Shown: positions 1 through 25,599, counted from the first letter of the stretch. The stretch: 64,000 bases of DNA from Mesostigma viride (GCA_009746045.1 RPFO01002049.1:46425-110424), one strand, 5' to 3'. A program made the numbers and translations. Notes: generated by a model not told the origin, from the sequence alone.

Positions 1-1600
1 ACGGTGTGTGTGGAGAGGGGGATTTTGGGTGGATTTTTTGAGGAGGAGCCGCCTATGGTGAACGGTACTTTTGGGGTCGGAAAGCCCGACGGCCGTATAC
101 GGCTGATTGTGGACAACCGGCGTGGCAACATGCCACTACCAGATCCTATGCCCGCTTTTTTACCACACCTTGGCGTGATTTGCGATTTGCCCACGCGCGC
201 TGGGGAGGATGTTTTTGGGGGCGTATCAGATTTGGATTCGTACTACAACAGACTCCGCCTGCCAGTTTGGATGCGGCGGTACTGTGCGTGGATGCCGGTG
301 TGGTCGGATCTGGTGGGCCTGAGTGGGGCTCGTCGGAAGGTGTGGCCGTGGATGTTGTGCTGGCCAATGGGCAACAAGCTGGCCGTCGCCGTGGCCCAGT
401 GTGTGCATCAGTCTGTGTTGTACCGCTGTGGCCCCAAGCCGCCGTTGGAGGCTAGTCGTGGGCTGAGCATCAACATGTCCGCGCTGATCCTGGTGGCGGA
501 GGCCAACGAGGCGGGGGAGACCGTCCGGCTGAGGCTGGAGGAGGACCCTGCTGCGCCCTTGGCGCCCTCGCCGTGCTTCGAATCTCGGCAGGATCTGGAA
601 GGTATGCATGCTGTGACGATCGATGACCTCCATTTCACCCACTGTGCGTCGGTGGATGGGGTGAATCAGCAGCTAGATCGTGTTCAGGCTGCCTACGCCG
701 CTGTTGGGCTGGTGCAGAAGTCTGACAAGGTGGTACGGGCGACAGCAGAGCAGACTGGTGTGCAGGCGGTGGGGTCATTCACCAAAGAGATGGTGACGTG
801 GTGCCTGTTCCTGAGCGTGTGGTGGCAGTTATCGCTGCTACTCATAGAATCTTAGATCGCGGGTTTACATACTACCGCGAACTTAGTTCTGTGCTTGGGA
901 AGTGGGTGTGGATGCATCTGCTGTGCCGCCCCATGCTTTCGGTGTGGTCTGAGACGTACCGGCTGCTAGCAGCCATGAATGCCTCCCTGCCTGGGCGCCG
1001 CTGGCGCCTCCCTGCGGGGGCCCGCCAGGAGCTTCAGGCGGCGATCGACCTGGCCCCCTTTTTGAGGGCGGCCAGGGCCCGGCCCCTTTCTGACCGGGTC
1101 GTCGCAAGTGATGCGAGCGGCTCCGGCGGTGGGGTGGTCTACAGGGACCTGCCTGGGGCCGATTGTGCCCGGCTGGCGACCCGGCGCGAAGCGCGGGGGT
1201 GGCGGACGACAGCTTTAACGTCTGGGGAGGACTGGGACCTGGAGCGCATGGAGGAGGGGGACTACAGCCTGCTGGATAGTGGCCACTGGCGTACGGCACT
1301 GTCCTACCGGTGGCGGGGGCAGCCTAACCACATCAACGTCAAGGAGGCGATTGCTGCGACACAGGGGGTCGAGTGGTCGTGCCGGACCAAGGCGTGTCGA
1401 GGTAAGCGAGTCGTCCGGCTCGTAGACTCCAGTGCTGTGGTGGGGGCGTTTGTCAGAGGGCGGTCGTCTTCCTACCGCCTCAACCAGCTGGTTCGGCGCT
1501 ACTGCGCTCTGTCACTGGCTGGCGACATGCAGAGCCACTGGGTCTGGGTGGCTACCGACCACAACCCAGCTGACAAGGCCAGTCGGCGTGGCGCTTGGAT
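1..1600 (+). pseudogene. DIRS reverse transcriptase and RNase H region
   Basis: Reverse transcriptase motifs run from about 60 to 800: the finger-like KPDGR segment near 80-130, the DLDSYY box near 230 and the IDD active-site box near 620. An RNase H-like domain follows from about 1090 (SDASGSG) to 1590 (DHNPADKASR). In the family these two domains make the cDNA. It is part of the fossil element above. Confidence 0.75.
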
Positions 1601-1619
1601 TCCTGACTTGACCCGGTGT

Positions 1620-1646
1620 GGTGACGTGCATCCCAACCCTGGGCCT
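1620..1646 (+). other. 2A-like peptide motif GDVHPNPGP
   Basis: The RNase H reading frame continues into GDVHPNPGP. This resembles the ribosome-skipping 2A consensus ending NPGP, known from some viruses and from several retrotransposon families. Here it lies between the RNase H and recombinase regions, where it could separate the two products. Function is inferred from motif similarity only; the usual glutamate is histidine. Confidence 0.5.
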
Positions 1647-1779
1647 GAGGGGGCGCGACGCCCTCGGGACTTGGCACTTTTGGAGGGCACAGTCAACCCT
1701 GTGTCTACCTTGCCAGCGTACCGGCGCGGCGGCTGTCTACGTGGCGTGGGCGCCACCTGGCCCTGTCGACCCAGCTGAC

Positions 1780-2579
1780 GCGGAAGCCATTTTCTGTGAG
1801 TGGATTTCTGCTGTCTACCATGCCAGAGGCGGGCGGGGGCGTACCTTATGCCAGCATGCCAAGGCCTGTCTGCACCTGTACTACCCCGACATTGTTCGGA
1901 ATTGGGTACTGGCGGACCGCCTGCTAGCAGGTTGGCAGCGGCTTGTTCCGGCTGTCAGCCCTCCGCCTATGCCCTGGCGCCTTTGCTATTTCACTGCCCT
2001 GTTGCTAGTTTCACGTCGACAGGTGCATTTGAGTGCGTTGATTATTATTGCTTTCCAGCAGTATTTACGCATTAGCGAGGCGCTAGGGCTGCGGGTTCGG
2101 GATGTGGCTCATCCCGGCCACCCCCTTCTCGAGCCAGGGCCCATGGTCGGTGCCCTTGTGCTGCGCAACCCCAAAACTGCGCAGGGGGCGGCCCAGCACG
2201 TCCTCGTCCGGGATCCACTTTCTTTGTGGCTCCTGCGACGTCTGACGGCTGGCCAGCCCCCGGATGCACTCCTCTTTCGGGCTTAACGTACAGCCAGGCT
2301 AGGCAGCAGTGGGAGGCTGTGCAGGCCCGCATGGGCATCCCAGGGATGTTTTCTTTTCACAGCCTCCGGCATGGGGGGGCGACGCACGACGCCATCGCTG
2401 GCGAGTCGCCGGAGGCCATCCAGCTGCGCGGCCGGTGGGCTTCGGCCCTCTCGGTCACGCGCTACATTGGCCTCCACCGCAGCCTCCTGGGGCGCGACAT
2501 CCCACCCGCCCTCTGGGCTCAGGCCCTGGGTTTTGACCCAGCGGCTTTTCGGCGCCACTTCGGTGGCGTCGCGTTTTGA
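1780..2579 (+). pseudogene. DIRS tyrosine recombinase region
   Basis: The region shows the tyrosine recombinase signature: an arginine box (YLRISEALGLRVRD, near 2065-2105), an HxxR-type box (SLRHGGATH, near 2361-2390), a GRW segment near 2430 and the candidate nucleophile tyrosine in TRYIGLHRS near 2458-2485. In DIRS elements this enzyme integrates the circular DNA form. It is a fossil part of the element starting at 1. Confidence 0.75.
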
Positions 2580-2617
2580 TGTCTTCCAGTTTTCATCTCT
2601 CCTCTTTTAGCTATGAA

Positions 2618-2645
2618 CTGACCTCACCCTTGTGTGGGAGGTCAG
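2618..2645. other. Small hairpin after the DIRS coding region
   Basis: CTGACCTC at 2618-2625 pairs with GAGGTCAG at 2638-2645 around a 12-base centre. It may belong to the element's 3' end. A chance hairpin of this size is possible. Confidence 0.3.
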
Positions 2646-2970
2646 GGGGGGAATGGTTTAACTAACCCGAGGGTGAACCTGGGTTGGGACAAAGTACCCC
2701 CATAGCTAGGTAGTTCGAGTTTTCTTTTTGCATGTCCTACGTATTTTCGGCTGTTAGCCATGTAAGGAGATGTGGGTAGAGCAGGGGCACAGCTGCTGTG
2801 GGCTGGCCCTGCAAATTCACATAGTGTGCTCACCCTAGCATACCGATGGCCGTGTTGCCATCTGGTAGACATGTCTGTGTTATTCCACCGTATAGAGCTA
2901 GCACACATATTGTAATAAATTTGATGTTTTGTGGTGATGCATGCAAAGCAAAGCAAGGCCAGAAATGGAT

Positions 2971-4643
2971 CTCATCCATAACAACACGCTCATCCATAAC
3001 AACCCTCTCATCCATAACAACACTCTCATCCATAACAACACTCATCCATAACAACACTCATCCATAACAGCACTCTCATCCATAACAACACTCTCATCCA
3101 TAACAACACTCTCATCCATAACAGCACTCTCATCCATAACAGCACTCTCATCCATAACAGCACTCTCATCCATAACAGCACTCTCATCCATAACAACACT
3201 CTCATCCATAACAGCACTCTCATCCATAACAACACTCTCATCCATAACAACACTCTCATCCATAACAACACTCTCATCCATAACAGCACTCTCATCCATA
3301 ACAACACTCTCATCCATAACAACACTCTCATCCATAACAGCACTCTCATCCATAACAACACTCTCATCCATAACAACACTCTCATCCATAACAGCACTCT
3401 CATCCATAACAGCACTCTCATCCATAACAACACTCTCATCCATAACAACACTCTCATCCATAACAACACTCTCATCCATAACAACACTCTCATCCATAAC
3501 AACACTCTCATCCATAACAACACTCTCATCCATAACAACACGCTCATCCATAACAACACTCTCATCCATAACAACACTCTCATCCATAACAACACTCTCA
3601 TCCATAACAGCACTCTCATCCATAACAACACGCTCATCCATAACAGCACTCTCATCCATAACAACACGCTCATCCATAACAACACTCTCATCCATAACAA
3701 CACTCTCATCCATAACAGCACTCTCATCCATAACAACACTCTCATCCATAACAACACTCTCATCCATAACAGCACTCTCATCCATAACAACACTCTCATC
3801 CATAACAACACTCTCATCCATAACAGCACTCTCATCCATAACAGCACTCTCATCCATAACAACACTCTCATCCATAACAACACTCTCATCCATAACAGCA
3901 CTCTCATCCATAACAACACGCTCATCCATAACAGCACTCTCATCCATAACAACACTCTCATCCATAACAACACGCTCATCCATAACAGCACTCTCATCCA
4001 TAACAGCACTCTCATCCATAACAACACTCTCATCCATAACAGCACTCTCATCCATAACAACACTCTCATCCATAACAACACGCTCATCCATAACAACACT
4101 CTCATCCATAACAACACTCTCATCCATAACAGCACTCTCATCCATAACAGCACTCTCATCCATAACAGCACTCTCATTCATAACAGCACTCTCATCCATA
4201 ACAGCACTCTCATCCATAACAACACTCTCATCCATAACAACACTCTCATCCATAACAACACTCTCATCCATAACAGCACTCTCATCCATAACAACACTCT
4301 CATCCATAACAACACGCTCATCCATAACAACACTCTCATCCATAGCAGCACTCTCATCCATAACAACTCTCTCATCCATAACAACACTCTCATCCATAAC
4401 AACACTCTCATCCATAACAGCACTCTCATCCATAACAGCACTCTCATTCATAACAGCACTCTCATCCATAACAGCACTCTCATCCATAACAACACGCTCA
4501 TCCATAACAACACTCTCATCCATAACAACACTCTCATCCATAGCAGCACTCTCATCCATAACAACACTCTCATCCATAACAGCACTCTCATCCATAACAA
4601 CACGCTCATCCATAACAACACTCTCATCCATAACAGCACTCTC
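2971..4643. repeat. 18-bp minisatellite, about 93 copies
   Basis: The unit is CTCTCATCCATAACAACA, with common variants AACAGCA, CACGCTC and rare ones (CATTCATA, CATAGCAGC). A pair of 16-bp units sits near 3040-3065. Because 18 is a multiple of three, every frame stays open and gives apparent hexapeptide proteins on the minus strand; these are shadows. The array lies downstream, in minus-strand sense, of the last DUF1350 exon found, so it is either in a long intron or beyond the gene. Confidence 0.97.
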
Positions 4644-4655
4644 CTATCATGACAC

Positions 4656-4922
4656 AATTGTAATTCTCCCACCCACTTGTTACCCGAGAAACCATCCCCA
4701 TCACTGTTCCTTGAACAGGTCAGCATCCATGGATGGCTTAAAACCAGGACCCATGCACACACGCCCAGGTCCCATGATAGGGTGATTGCTATCCATGGAT
4801 TACTAAAACTAGATCATCAACAGTAGCAATCGTTGTAAGGGATCGATGTGTACACATGTGGGGCATTCTACGACCAAGGCCCCGTGTTTCTGTGTGCAGC
4901 CACGCAAACCCATGGAACTTGC
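4656..4922 (-). other. Sequence 3' of the last DUF1350 exon found
   Basis: If the donor after exon 4 is skipped, the frame runs on for about 38 residues to a stop at 4809 without family similarity, so I treat this stretch as intron. No further exon is recognised before the minisatellite. Confidence 0.4.
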
Positions 4923-8268
<3,346 letters not shown>

Positions 8269-9038
8269 CGGAACAACTATTACCTAGAGAAAACTAGCAT
8301 CGAGCCATTCTAATTGGCGTCCCTTCGTAACCAGTATCAATCGTAAGCAAGCTGTTTCTAACTTGTGTAGGCTGACCTCGGGGCTCAAGTTTGACGGCAA
8401 AGTTTTCTAGATTGCTCACGCGATATCCAGCTTGCAAGCCACACCACTGACACAGGAAACACCTTTTCTTAAGGTAGAAATTGCCTTGGTCCTTAGGTGC
8501 GACCTTCCTCGAAGGGCACCAAGCTCTGAAGCGAGCACGCTGCAGAGTGGTTTGATCGTTTGGTCCTTGATCCTTAGCAATCACACGCTGGCAGCGTGCA
8601 CGCGTATCGTTGTGGGAAGGCCAAGTCAGGCACCCATGTGGCAGCATCAGAACGCAGCGGTTACAACTGACAACGTGGCTCAGAGCTCATCTTTCGTTCT
8701 GGCATCGCAACTCGCGCCACCTGAGAAGCCTCAGGCCGGAGACAAGGGGCAATCAACGTCATGTGGGCCGCCATGACAGACCTGGGCAACCAGGCAGGCG
8801 CGCAATTTTGTCAGCGGGAACAGGGGCGGGAAGAGCCTTTAAGGTTCTAGAAGCTGCGCACCTGTGCGCATACAGATTTTTGTTGGAGTGGGAGTTGACA
8901 CAGCGAGGGAGCTGCGACTATGACACAGGAGTGCACAACGAAGGGCTAAGGGCAACTCTTGAGATCCTTTTAAGGTCTGCGAAGTTACACGCAGGAAGCA
9001 TTTATTTCTGATTGTAGCAATTGCAGCAGCGGTTTCCC
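8269..9038. promoter_or_regulatory. Divergent intergenic region between DUF1350 and KH genes
   Basis: The two gene models start 770 bases apart and point away from each other, so this stretch should hold both promoters and 5' UTRs. I see no clear TATA box or other defined site. Several short open frames here have no family signature. Confidence 0.5.
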
Positions 9039-18742
<9,704 letters not shown>

Positions 18743-21626
18743 GCCAAGGGGGGTTGATCGCGAGGAGCTGACGAGAAAGCCAGCAGGTGAGGGGTGCTCT
18801 TTTGTGGTACTTGTTGTGTCGTTGAGGCTTTGTTGCTGGTAGTGCTCACGAGGTAGCGGTATTTGTGCCTGTGATCTTGAGAGGTTGTGTGGCTGGTGGG
18901 TGCTTATGCAGTAACTGTATGTCCGTGGCGCGCTGGCATCGCTGTGCGCACCCATGCTCGCTGGAAGTATTGCTGGGGATGCAATTGTTGATGGTACATG
19001 AGTCAGGGTGATGCTATTTATAGACATGATCTGTGGGCTTTTGGTCATGTTGGATGGCCTTTTCTTACCGGTGGATGGCCTTCAGTCATGGCTTCAGTAA
19101 GGATCATCGGCTTTCAGTTTCGATGAACGGTTTTCAATCATTGGTCGATGGCCACCAGTCAGGGTCAATGGTTCTCAGTCTCAGTTGGTGGGCGTGTCGT
19201 GTGGCTTGCTGTATGAAGGGCATGTTTATTAACTGGAATCACCCATCTTGTCAGTGCTTAAGTCCGCTGTAAGCCAGGTCCTCATATGTGCCACCGTCAT
19301 TAGTGAATCAGGGCCGTCAGTGATATGACAGCACCACTTGTGAGCGAGATGAGACCAAGTCGAATGGGTAGGTCCACGGCACCCCTTGCTTCTGCCTAGG
19401 TAGGTGTTTGCTCTTGGCTACTACCACCCCCTGTCATGGCGTATCGCTTTAGGCTGGAGGCCACTTTCTGTAGCGGCCAGGCTGCCTTCCTCACAGCCTC
19501 TCAAGAGTCAACTTCTTCCTGAAACCGCCATCATTTTATGGGGCCACAACTGCCTGTTGGTTTGTCACGTCAAATTTTTCTCAAAGTTGTTTGTATGTGG
19601 GGGTTACTTGCCGTAGCTGTGGCCGTCCCGCTACGGTGTGTGGCGGGCTGCATGTTTTTTTTTTTTTGCGTGTTCATAATATGCCAGATTGCAGTCAGGG
19701 ACGCACAGAAAGGGCTTTCCCTTTAAGCCGGGACCGCTGTTTAATCTGTTGTCTTCACGGGTGCTACCTCATCCCGTCACCTCGCCACCACCCCATCTCC
19801 CACTCCTGTCACTTCATCCACTCACCTCACCGTCACCACGCCTAGCTCCACGTGGACTGTTTCCACATTAAGTGATGCCTACCATCTGCCGTAACAGTGT
19901 TGACGGAGACGGCCCCCTTACCACGCTCTGGCATGACCAGATGTTTCTCTCTGCTCGTCGACCACCCTTGAACCGCGGTTGGGCCATAACTGTGTGCGGA
20001 ATAGTCTCATCCCCTCCCGTCCATCCCATCTGCTCCGCGCGTTAAAATGGTAAAAGCACACACCCCCACGCTCTTTATGGAACACGGGCACAACCACTCA
20101 CTTGAGGGAACCACCCTCTTGAAATGGTCTAGCTGACTATCGTGTGCTGCACCCAGAAGAGTACACTATATCTTGAGAGAGAGAAACCTAGTTACTCTCT
20201 TCTCTCCTGGATAGCTCCCATCAAGCACCGGACGTCCCACCCTCTTTTACCATCCTCCCTGGCACCCATGTGCACCCCAACCTGAATGAACGCCCCCCTG
20301 CATAGCACAACACACCCTGCCTGCCTTTCTGTGCTACCATAGCACGTCTCCAAGATAATCCTGCTTCGCCGTGTACCCTTGCTCTGCACATGAAATTTCT
20401 GCCTCCTGCCTCCGATTGCCCGAGCAAGACATGTGGCAATTAGTAGCCCAACCTGACTTTGGTCGCGAGACCTCCTGACATGCGTAAAACTTCGTTGGAA
20501 ACAGTGGTGAAAGGACCCCTCGGTGCTTGCTTTCTCCATCAAGATAACCTGAGTAGGCCCCGTGAACTTCACCTCTTTTTTCTTACATGTGCATTTACAT
20601 CTCTTCTAGTGAAACCTCTTTCAATTGCACCTCTTAAGTGTACAGTCACATCCAGTTTGCTCGAGCATTATTCGCGCATGCTTTTTGCCGTTCTTGTCGC
20701 CCGCGTTGTTTTTGAGCTTCAAATTAATTATAGTAACATCTCCCGTCAGGCTCTTTTGCTAAATAGCAAGCACTGCCCCGCAGTGCTTTCTTGCACTGTT
20801 TGGTTACTGGTTTGCAAGCACCATCACCTGGTGGGTGGCGTGTTTCGCTGGGCCGTGTGTCTGGGTATTCGTGCGGATTCTTCGCCCAGGTCCCCAGTCA
20901 GTCGCCCAAATGGCTGCCGAAATGCAATCAAACTCCTCTCATGTACCTTGTTGCTTCACATCTAGCGTGGCCTGAGAAGCACTAGATCCCATACATCATC
21001 TCAGCTATATTTTGATGTGGGTCCCTTATTTCTTACAAGGCATTCACAGGAATGCACCCTGCATTTGCTGGCGTGAACGGCCCCTGCACACATTCAGGCC
21101 CATATCCCAATGTGAGGTACTGCCGTGATCTTATTCCCACATCATCATGCCACTCGATCATTTCAATCACAAACAACGTAAACAACTTAACTTGATAACA
21201 TACTGCCCTGATCCTTTTCCCTCACAACTGCCCCAGTGACGCCAAAAATGGCCATTTTTCTAGTCAGCTTGCCCCCTTTAAGCCTTCCCCCCCCTGCACA
21301 CACCCACGCCTCATACATCACACACAAACACACCAAATACCTCAATTTGACCTACCCTTGCCCCCCCACGTCTCCTCCCCCTTCAACCGGGCTTTCTCCG
21401 CAACTGTGGTGCCTCACTTCGAGAACAGGCACTCTTCAAAACTTAACCCTGACAGGTTATGGACACCCAGGGGCTTGGCCTCTTCAGGGGCTAATGGTCT
21501 GTAGCCAGCTTCACCGATTTGCTGGATGTTTGGCTCGGGCATTATTGCGACTCTGAGGAGCCGACTGATGTTAGACCCGCCGACCTGGTCTAAATGTTTG
21601 GTTCGGGGGCAGAAGGTTACGCGGAC

Positions 21627-21899
21627 TCATGGGGACTGGGAGGCACTCGTTTTGAATCCCACCACCATGTCTGGCTGAGGATCAGGCTGAGTGACGTGCA
21701 ACTGATTCACAAACGGGCTGAGCTTTTTTAGCACCATTTGCCACTGTCTCCAAGCCGGCCGGTCCTCTTTCCTGGTCCTCTTTTCTAGACTTGCCACTGG
21801 TCGTACGGTTTTCCTATCCCTGGTAACCATGCGCCTGAGCATCTGCGCGTAAAAGGGCGCAAAGGAATGGTGATGCTGCTGATGAGGTGGCGCTGCCAT
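21627..21899 (-). CDS. Possible first exon, unknown protein
   Basis: An ATG at 21899 opens 90 codons with a basic, Gln/His-rich start (MAAPPHQQHHHSF) and a segment RPAWRQWQMVLKKL. A donor-like GTACGA follows AAAACC near codon 32. I recognise no family and no partner exon, so this may be chance. Confidence 0.2.
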   Translation of the reverse strand: MAAPPHQQHHHSFAPFYAQMLRRMVTRDRKTVRPVASLEKRTRKEDRPAWRQWQMVLKKLSPFVNQLHVTQPDPQPDMVVGFKTSASQSP

Positions 21900-22390
21900 T
21901 CCTGAGCAAGCATACTCTTCACCAGCCAGCTGGCAAGAAATGAGGTGGGCGTTTTTGCCCTTTACATTTCAGCCCACAATGCCCAGGATGCCCAAAGTCT
22001 GAAGGCCAGCAGACCTCTGTGGGAAGCCAAATCCGTCATTCACATTCATCAGCGCTTTTGGCGCTCCACTAAACAACTGCCTTGGCTGAATTGTAAGTCC
22101 CATTTGTCACATGACGCAGCGCGGGGCTGAGCTCGCAAAACCATGGTGTCTTGTGCGGCAAGCATATCTTGTCGGGTGAAGCTGGCGCTTTTGTCTGGCC
22201 ATCTGCATGTTGAGTTACTCTAGTTTAGCGGTAATCTTGGCACGTTTCTTTCATTTGATTGGTGCATTATCCGCATAGCCTAACCCTATCACCTCGGTGC
22301 CGCCCAGCGTGCATCGGATGGATGATTCTTGCACAGTGCACCTGCCTCTTTCGGGGCTGCCATTTCTTATTCCATCTACAGGTACTTTAT

Positions 22391-22412
22391 AAGGGGGGGG
22401 GGGGGGGGGGGC
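22391..22412. repeat. Poly-G run
   Basis: Roughly 20 consecutive G on the plus strand after TATAA. It is able to form G-quadruplex structure and is prone to length error in sequencing. Confidence 0.9.
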
Positions 22413-22589
22413 GAAATCACCCTTGCCCCTATCTGAACTTGTTAATGAGCTCCTAATAGAAAGTCCAAGGCTGGGTTTAGCGGATGTGATGCCATGTACC
22501 GGCTGCAGCCTACCGAGGCCTGGAAGACCCACGGACATCTTTTTGGCTTTTGTCCTGTCTGTTTGTACCACAACGCCTATTTGGTCTAC

Positions 22590-22794
22590 GACTCCTCCTT
22601 ACACTTTGCAAAGACCGATACGTAATAGCACGCAAATGAGATCACCAACTCAAAGTAGTTCATAATTGCATGCCACAAAGCACCTACTGCCTGACTCCTC
22701 CTTACACTTTGCAAAGACCGATACGTAATAGCACGCAAATGAGATCACCAACTCAAAGTAGTTCATAATGGCATGCCACAAAGCACCTACTGCC
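22590..22794. repeat. 103-bp tandem duplication
   Basis: GACTCCTCCTTACACTTTGC begins copies at 22590 and 22693. The two copies differ by about one base (CATAATTGC versus CATAATGGC), so the duplication is recent. Confidence 0.95.
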
Positions 22795-23199
22795 CAATGG
22801 TATCTTGTCTATCGCCGAGGCAAACAAATGGTATATTTTGCTAGATATTGTACGATTTTGTGGTCAACCCGATTCACGTTTCGATACCTTTGGTATCGAT
22901 TGGACAGGTGCGCAGTACTCTTAAGCACCAAAAAGCTCACGCAGTACATCTTTCTCTTTGTGCCTTTACTCCTATTTATTACTATCACTATTATATTTGT
23001 TCTTCCTATCTATTTTTTCACTGCCTACACCCTTTCACCTTGCACTTTTTCATTGGAGTGAGCTGGACACAAGGCTTTAGACCCTGTTGGATCGGAGATC
23101 CAGGCAGGGTACCATGGGCGCTCAAACATCGCACTCCTGACCCATACTCCAAAATCGCCTCATCCTCACCATATCCCAGCAATGACCTCTTTCATTATT

Positions 23200-23480
23200 C
23201 AATTTTTGTTTCCTTATTATTATTGTTATTATCAGTATTATTAATGTACTGATACTATTTTATTATTATTTATTGTTGTTATTATTATTTAAATTTTCTT
23301 CCATTTATTTATTATTTTCATTTTTACTTCTTACTTTTTCTTGTAACCCTTTCGTGTGTGTGTGTGTGTTCTCTTTTTCTTTCTTAGTTTTGTTTTTTTG
23401 TATACACTTTTTTATTGTTAAAATTAAATTAAATTATAACATGAGTTAATGTTAAAATTAAATTAAATTATAGTACTCCT
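23200..23480. other. T-rich, ATT-repeat region
   Basis: Low-complexity TTATTATT and (TG)n sequence, ending in AAATTAAATTAAATTATA blocks like those at LINE 3' tails elsewhere in the window. No gene is seen. Confidence 0.6.
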
Positions 23481-23554
23481 ACACACAGATCTCGAGTGAT
23501 TTATCTAGTACCAAATCCGAAAGGCTTGCATCACTCCCCGGACAGGAGAACTTT

Positions 23555-23680
23555 TGCGGATGACTGTAGGTGTAAGTTGGCGATGCCATGGTAACCGGAG
23601 ACGTCCGTCCTATAGTCAGCAAAATTGGTGCGAGAGGTCCCCAGTTCGATTCCGGTCGGATTCATTTGCAGATCGCGTTT
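23555..23680 (+). repeat. Possible tRNA-derived segment
   Basis: AGTTCGATTCCGG near 23639 resembles a pol III B box with a degenerate T-arm stem, and a GGTGTAAGTTGGCGATG stretch upstream could be a worn A box. No complete cloverleaf folds. It could be a SINE head or chance. Confidence 0.25.
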
Positions 23681-23744
23681 TCCGCGTTTTCCGCGGCCCG
23701 GCACTGAACACAAAGGTTTTCACCTTTGCGGAGTGTCTGATCAG

Positions 23745-23940
23745 AAAATAACATGACTCCGTTGGGAGATCATGTAGCACAGATTCCTTGCTGGATCGGT
23801 GGAGGTGGGCGAAGCCGCGTAATCGAACTAAGCTAGCTCTAAAGGAAGGGGCGCTTTGCTGAGTAGTGTAGTTGGGATTATCTAGACTAGATAGCTTTTT
23901 ATTGTTACCATCTGTTAAAAATCATCTGTTAAAAACACCA
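23745..23940 (-). mobile_element. LINE 3'-end remnant
   Basis: AAAATAACATGACTCCGTTG, then ATGTAGCACA and a GGTGGAGGTGGGCGAAGCCG block, match the 3' UTR and tail of the minus-strand LINE at 48002-48547. The copy is short and 5'-truncated, as is usual for LINE insertions. Confidence 0.65.
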
Positions 23941-24210
23941 TCTGTTAAAAATCATTCACATTCCCCCCATGGATGACGCCAAAAAATGCGGTGACGGAAT
24001 GCAATATACGAGAATGCTCATAACTTTTTACTCCAGCCATGAAATTTCGTCGGGTTGGTTGCATTAGACTCGTCTTTTGAAGACGAACACGCTGATATAA
24101 TTTTCTGCAGCTATCGCTCAATATTTCCGAAGATACCGGCAACGCCCTGCCCAGCAAATATCGCTGTTTTTCAGCTCCATATGGCGGAATACGACTCATC
24201 CCAACAATCA

Positions 24211-24926
24211 TGTTGCACGGATGCAACATGCCATTTGTGGTATTAAATTATCCGTCCCGGTCGATCGGCGCCAGTGCCGAGGCCATAGTATAGTTGGCAG
24301 CCGAGGCAATTCGTGTGGAAGTAAGTGTAGAAGTTTTGCTGACGAACTTGGCTTTGCGCCGTAGGCAGACCTAGCGCCTGAACGGGAGTTACGGGACAGC
24401 CAAGTGGCACTGCACATGCGTTATGATGGTACCTACGGACATTTGGATATTTTTCAGGAGAGACCTCTAGCCGTACTGGTCTTTAATGTGTTCTAGACGG
24501 TTCGAGAAGCCCGTCCCCGCGGACCTCACGTCATGCCTGGTTGGCAGCGCCAGGCGCAGCCACCAACGGGGACGAAGGGACAAAATAGGAAGGCACGAGC
24601 TATGCCAGCAATCCGGACCTTGTACCGTAATTTACCACGTTGCTCTACAGATTATTTACCATCGCTTAATCCTGGAGTGTAAATCTCCTGTGGGCTCGAG
24701 TGTGAATCCCTCGCCTACTGGGTGTAAGTCTTCCCGCATTGAGTGTTTTAATCTGTGTGGTAACATTGTAATATACGAAACCGGTTTTCCGGGTTTGAGC
24801 TTATTCGTATTGTGTGACAAGTATTCTTAAGCCACCATCGTGCGCTGTGACGCATAGGAAGTCAAAGGTCTTTCGCATTCATTCTCAATCACTAAGGCGC
24901 TATTTTAAATAGCCATACGTGTTAAA
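24211..24926 (+). repeat. Left LTR of gypsy element 1
   Basis: Begins TGTTGCACGGATGCAACA, itself a small palindrome, and ends CATACGTGTTAAA. 716 bases. Confidence 0.92.
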
Positions 24927-25599
24927 CTGGACTCGGAGGAAACTTTCCTAGTGGCCTCTATCCCGTCCCGTTTTTCTGTAATCTGATCCGGATCAGCAAC
25001 GGAATTATATAAGGGCCGGAACCCTTACTAATTCCGCTTGCAGTAATTCATTGTGGGGGTCGGATCCCCACAATCCTAACTGTCCATACCCGTTACCCAT
25101 ATTGCGGTTCCTGCACGCCCCAACCTGGCCTTGTCCGGTTGACCTAAGGGATTCGTCCGGAAACGAATCTCCTTATATTGCGTGCTTTATACGGAAACGC
25201 TTTGTGGGTTGCGATTTCACGCATTATTTGGCGTCTTGGCCATTGCCTCACACCCTATATCTGGGATATATACTGTCAGCTCCGGCAAGCTGCAGGAATA
25301 TCTCACGTCCTTAATTGACGTATTTTGGTGCTCGGTCCCCGTGACCCGGTTCGCGTGACAGTGCCCGAGAGGACGCTTCCACGGATCTATTCCAGCACCG
25401 GTCGTTCAAGGGACTGCGCTTCCAGCGGATTCGCATGGACAACCAGGTACATTGCAGGCTAACAAGGAACATGCCCTACCCCCCTTGTTAGAGCATTGTG
25501 TAACCTGTTTGGAAGCTGTGGGTGTGTGTGAGGATTATTATTAATTTATCCCTGCCAAGACTAAAGGCACATTGTTTCACACTTACCAGCCACCACGCG

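Larger units (their letters stand above)
1..2660 (+). mobile_element. DIRS-type tyrosine-recombinase retroelement, left end outside window
   Basis: The segment codes in order for a reverse transcriptase, an RNase H and a tyrosine recombinase, which is the content of DIRS-order retroelements; these integrate with a recombinase rather than a DDE integrase. RT signs are KPDGRIRLIVDNRR, VSDLDSYY and the catalytic IDD box. RNase H signs are SDASGSGGG and ATDHNPADKASR. Recombinase signs are YLRISEALGLRVRD, SLRHGGATH and TRYIGLHRS. The element is a fossil: it looks broken with about two breaks, and its left part lies outside the window. The right limit is set only by where coding ends near 2579 and a short hairpin follows. 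Codon use is GC-rich, as in the other mobile elements here. Ngaro- or PAT-like subgroups cannot be told apart without the ends. Confidence 0.8.
18743..22589. other. Gene-poor region after the KH gene
   Basis: The first few hundred bases should hold the KH 3' UTR. From 19040 to 19190 degenerate GATGG/TTTCAGTC repeats occur. No gene with family similarity is visible apart from the weak exon candidate at 21627-21899. A G-run lies at 22391-22412. Confidence 0.5.

Noticed and set aside
3026-4631. Long minus-strand open frames of 380-530 codons with MDESVV or MRVLLW repeats
   Set aside because: They are translations of the 18-bp minisatellite; several frames are open at once and there is no non-repeat domain.
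20459-20965. 168-codon plus-strand open frame as a gene
   Set aside because: No start context, splice partners or family signature; composition is like the surrounding noncoding DNA.
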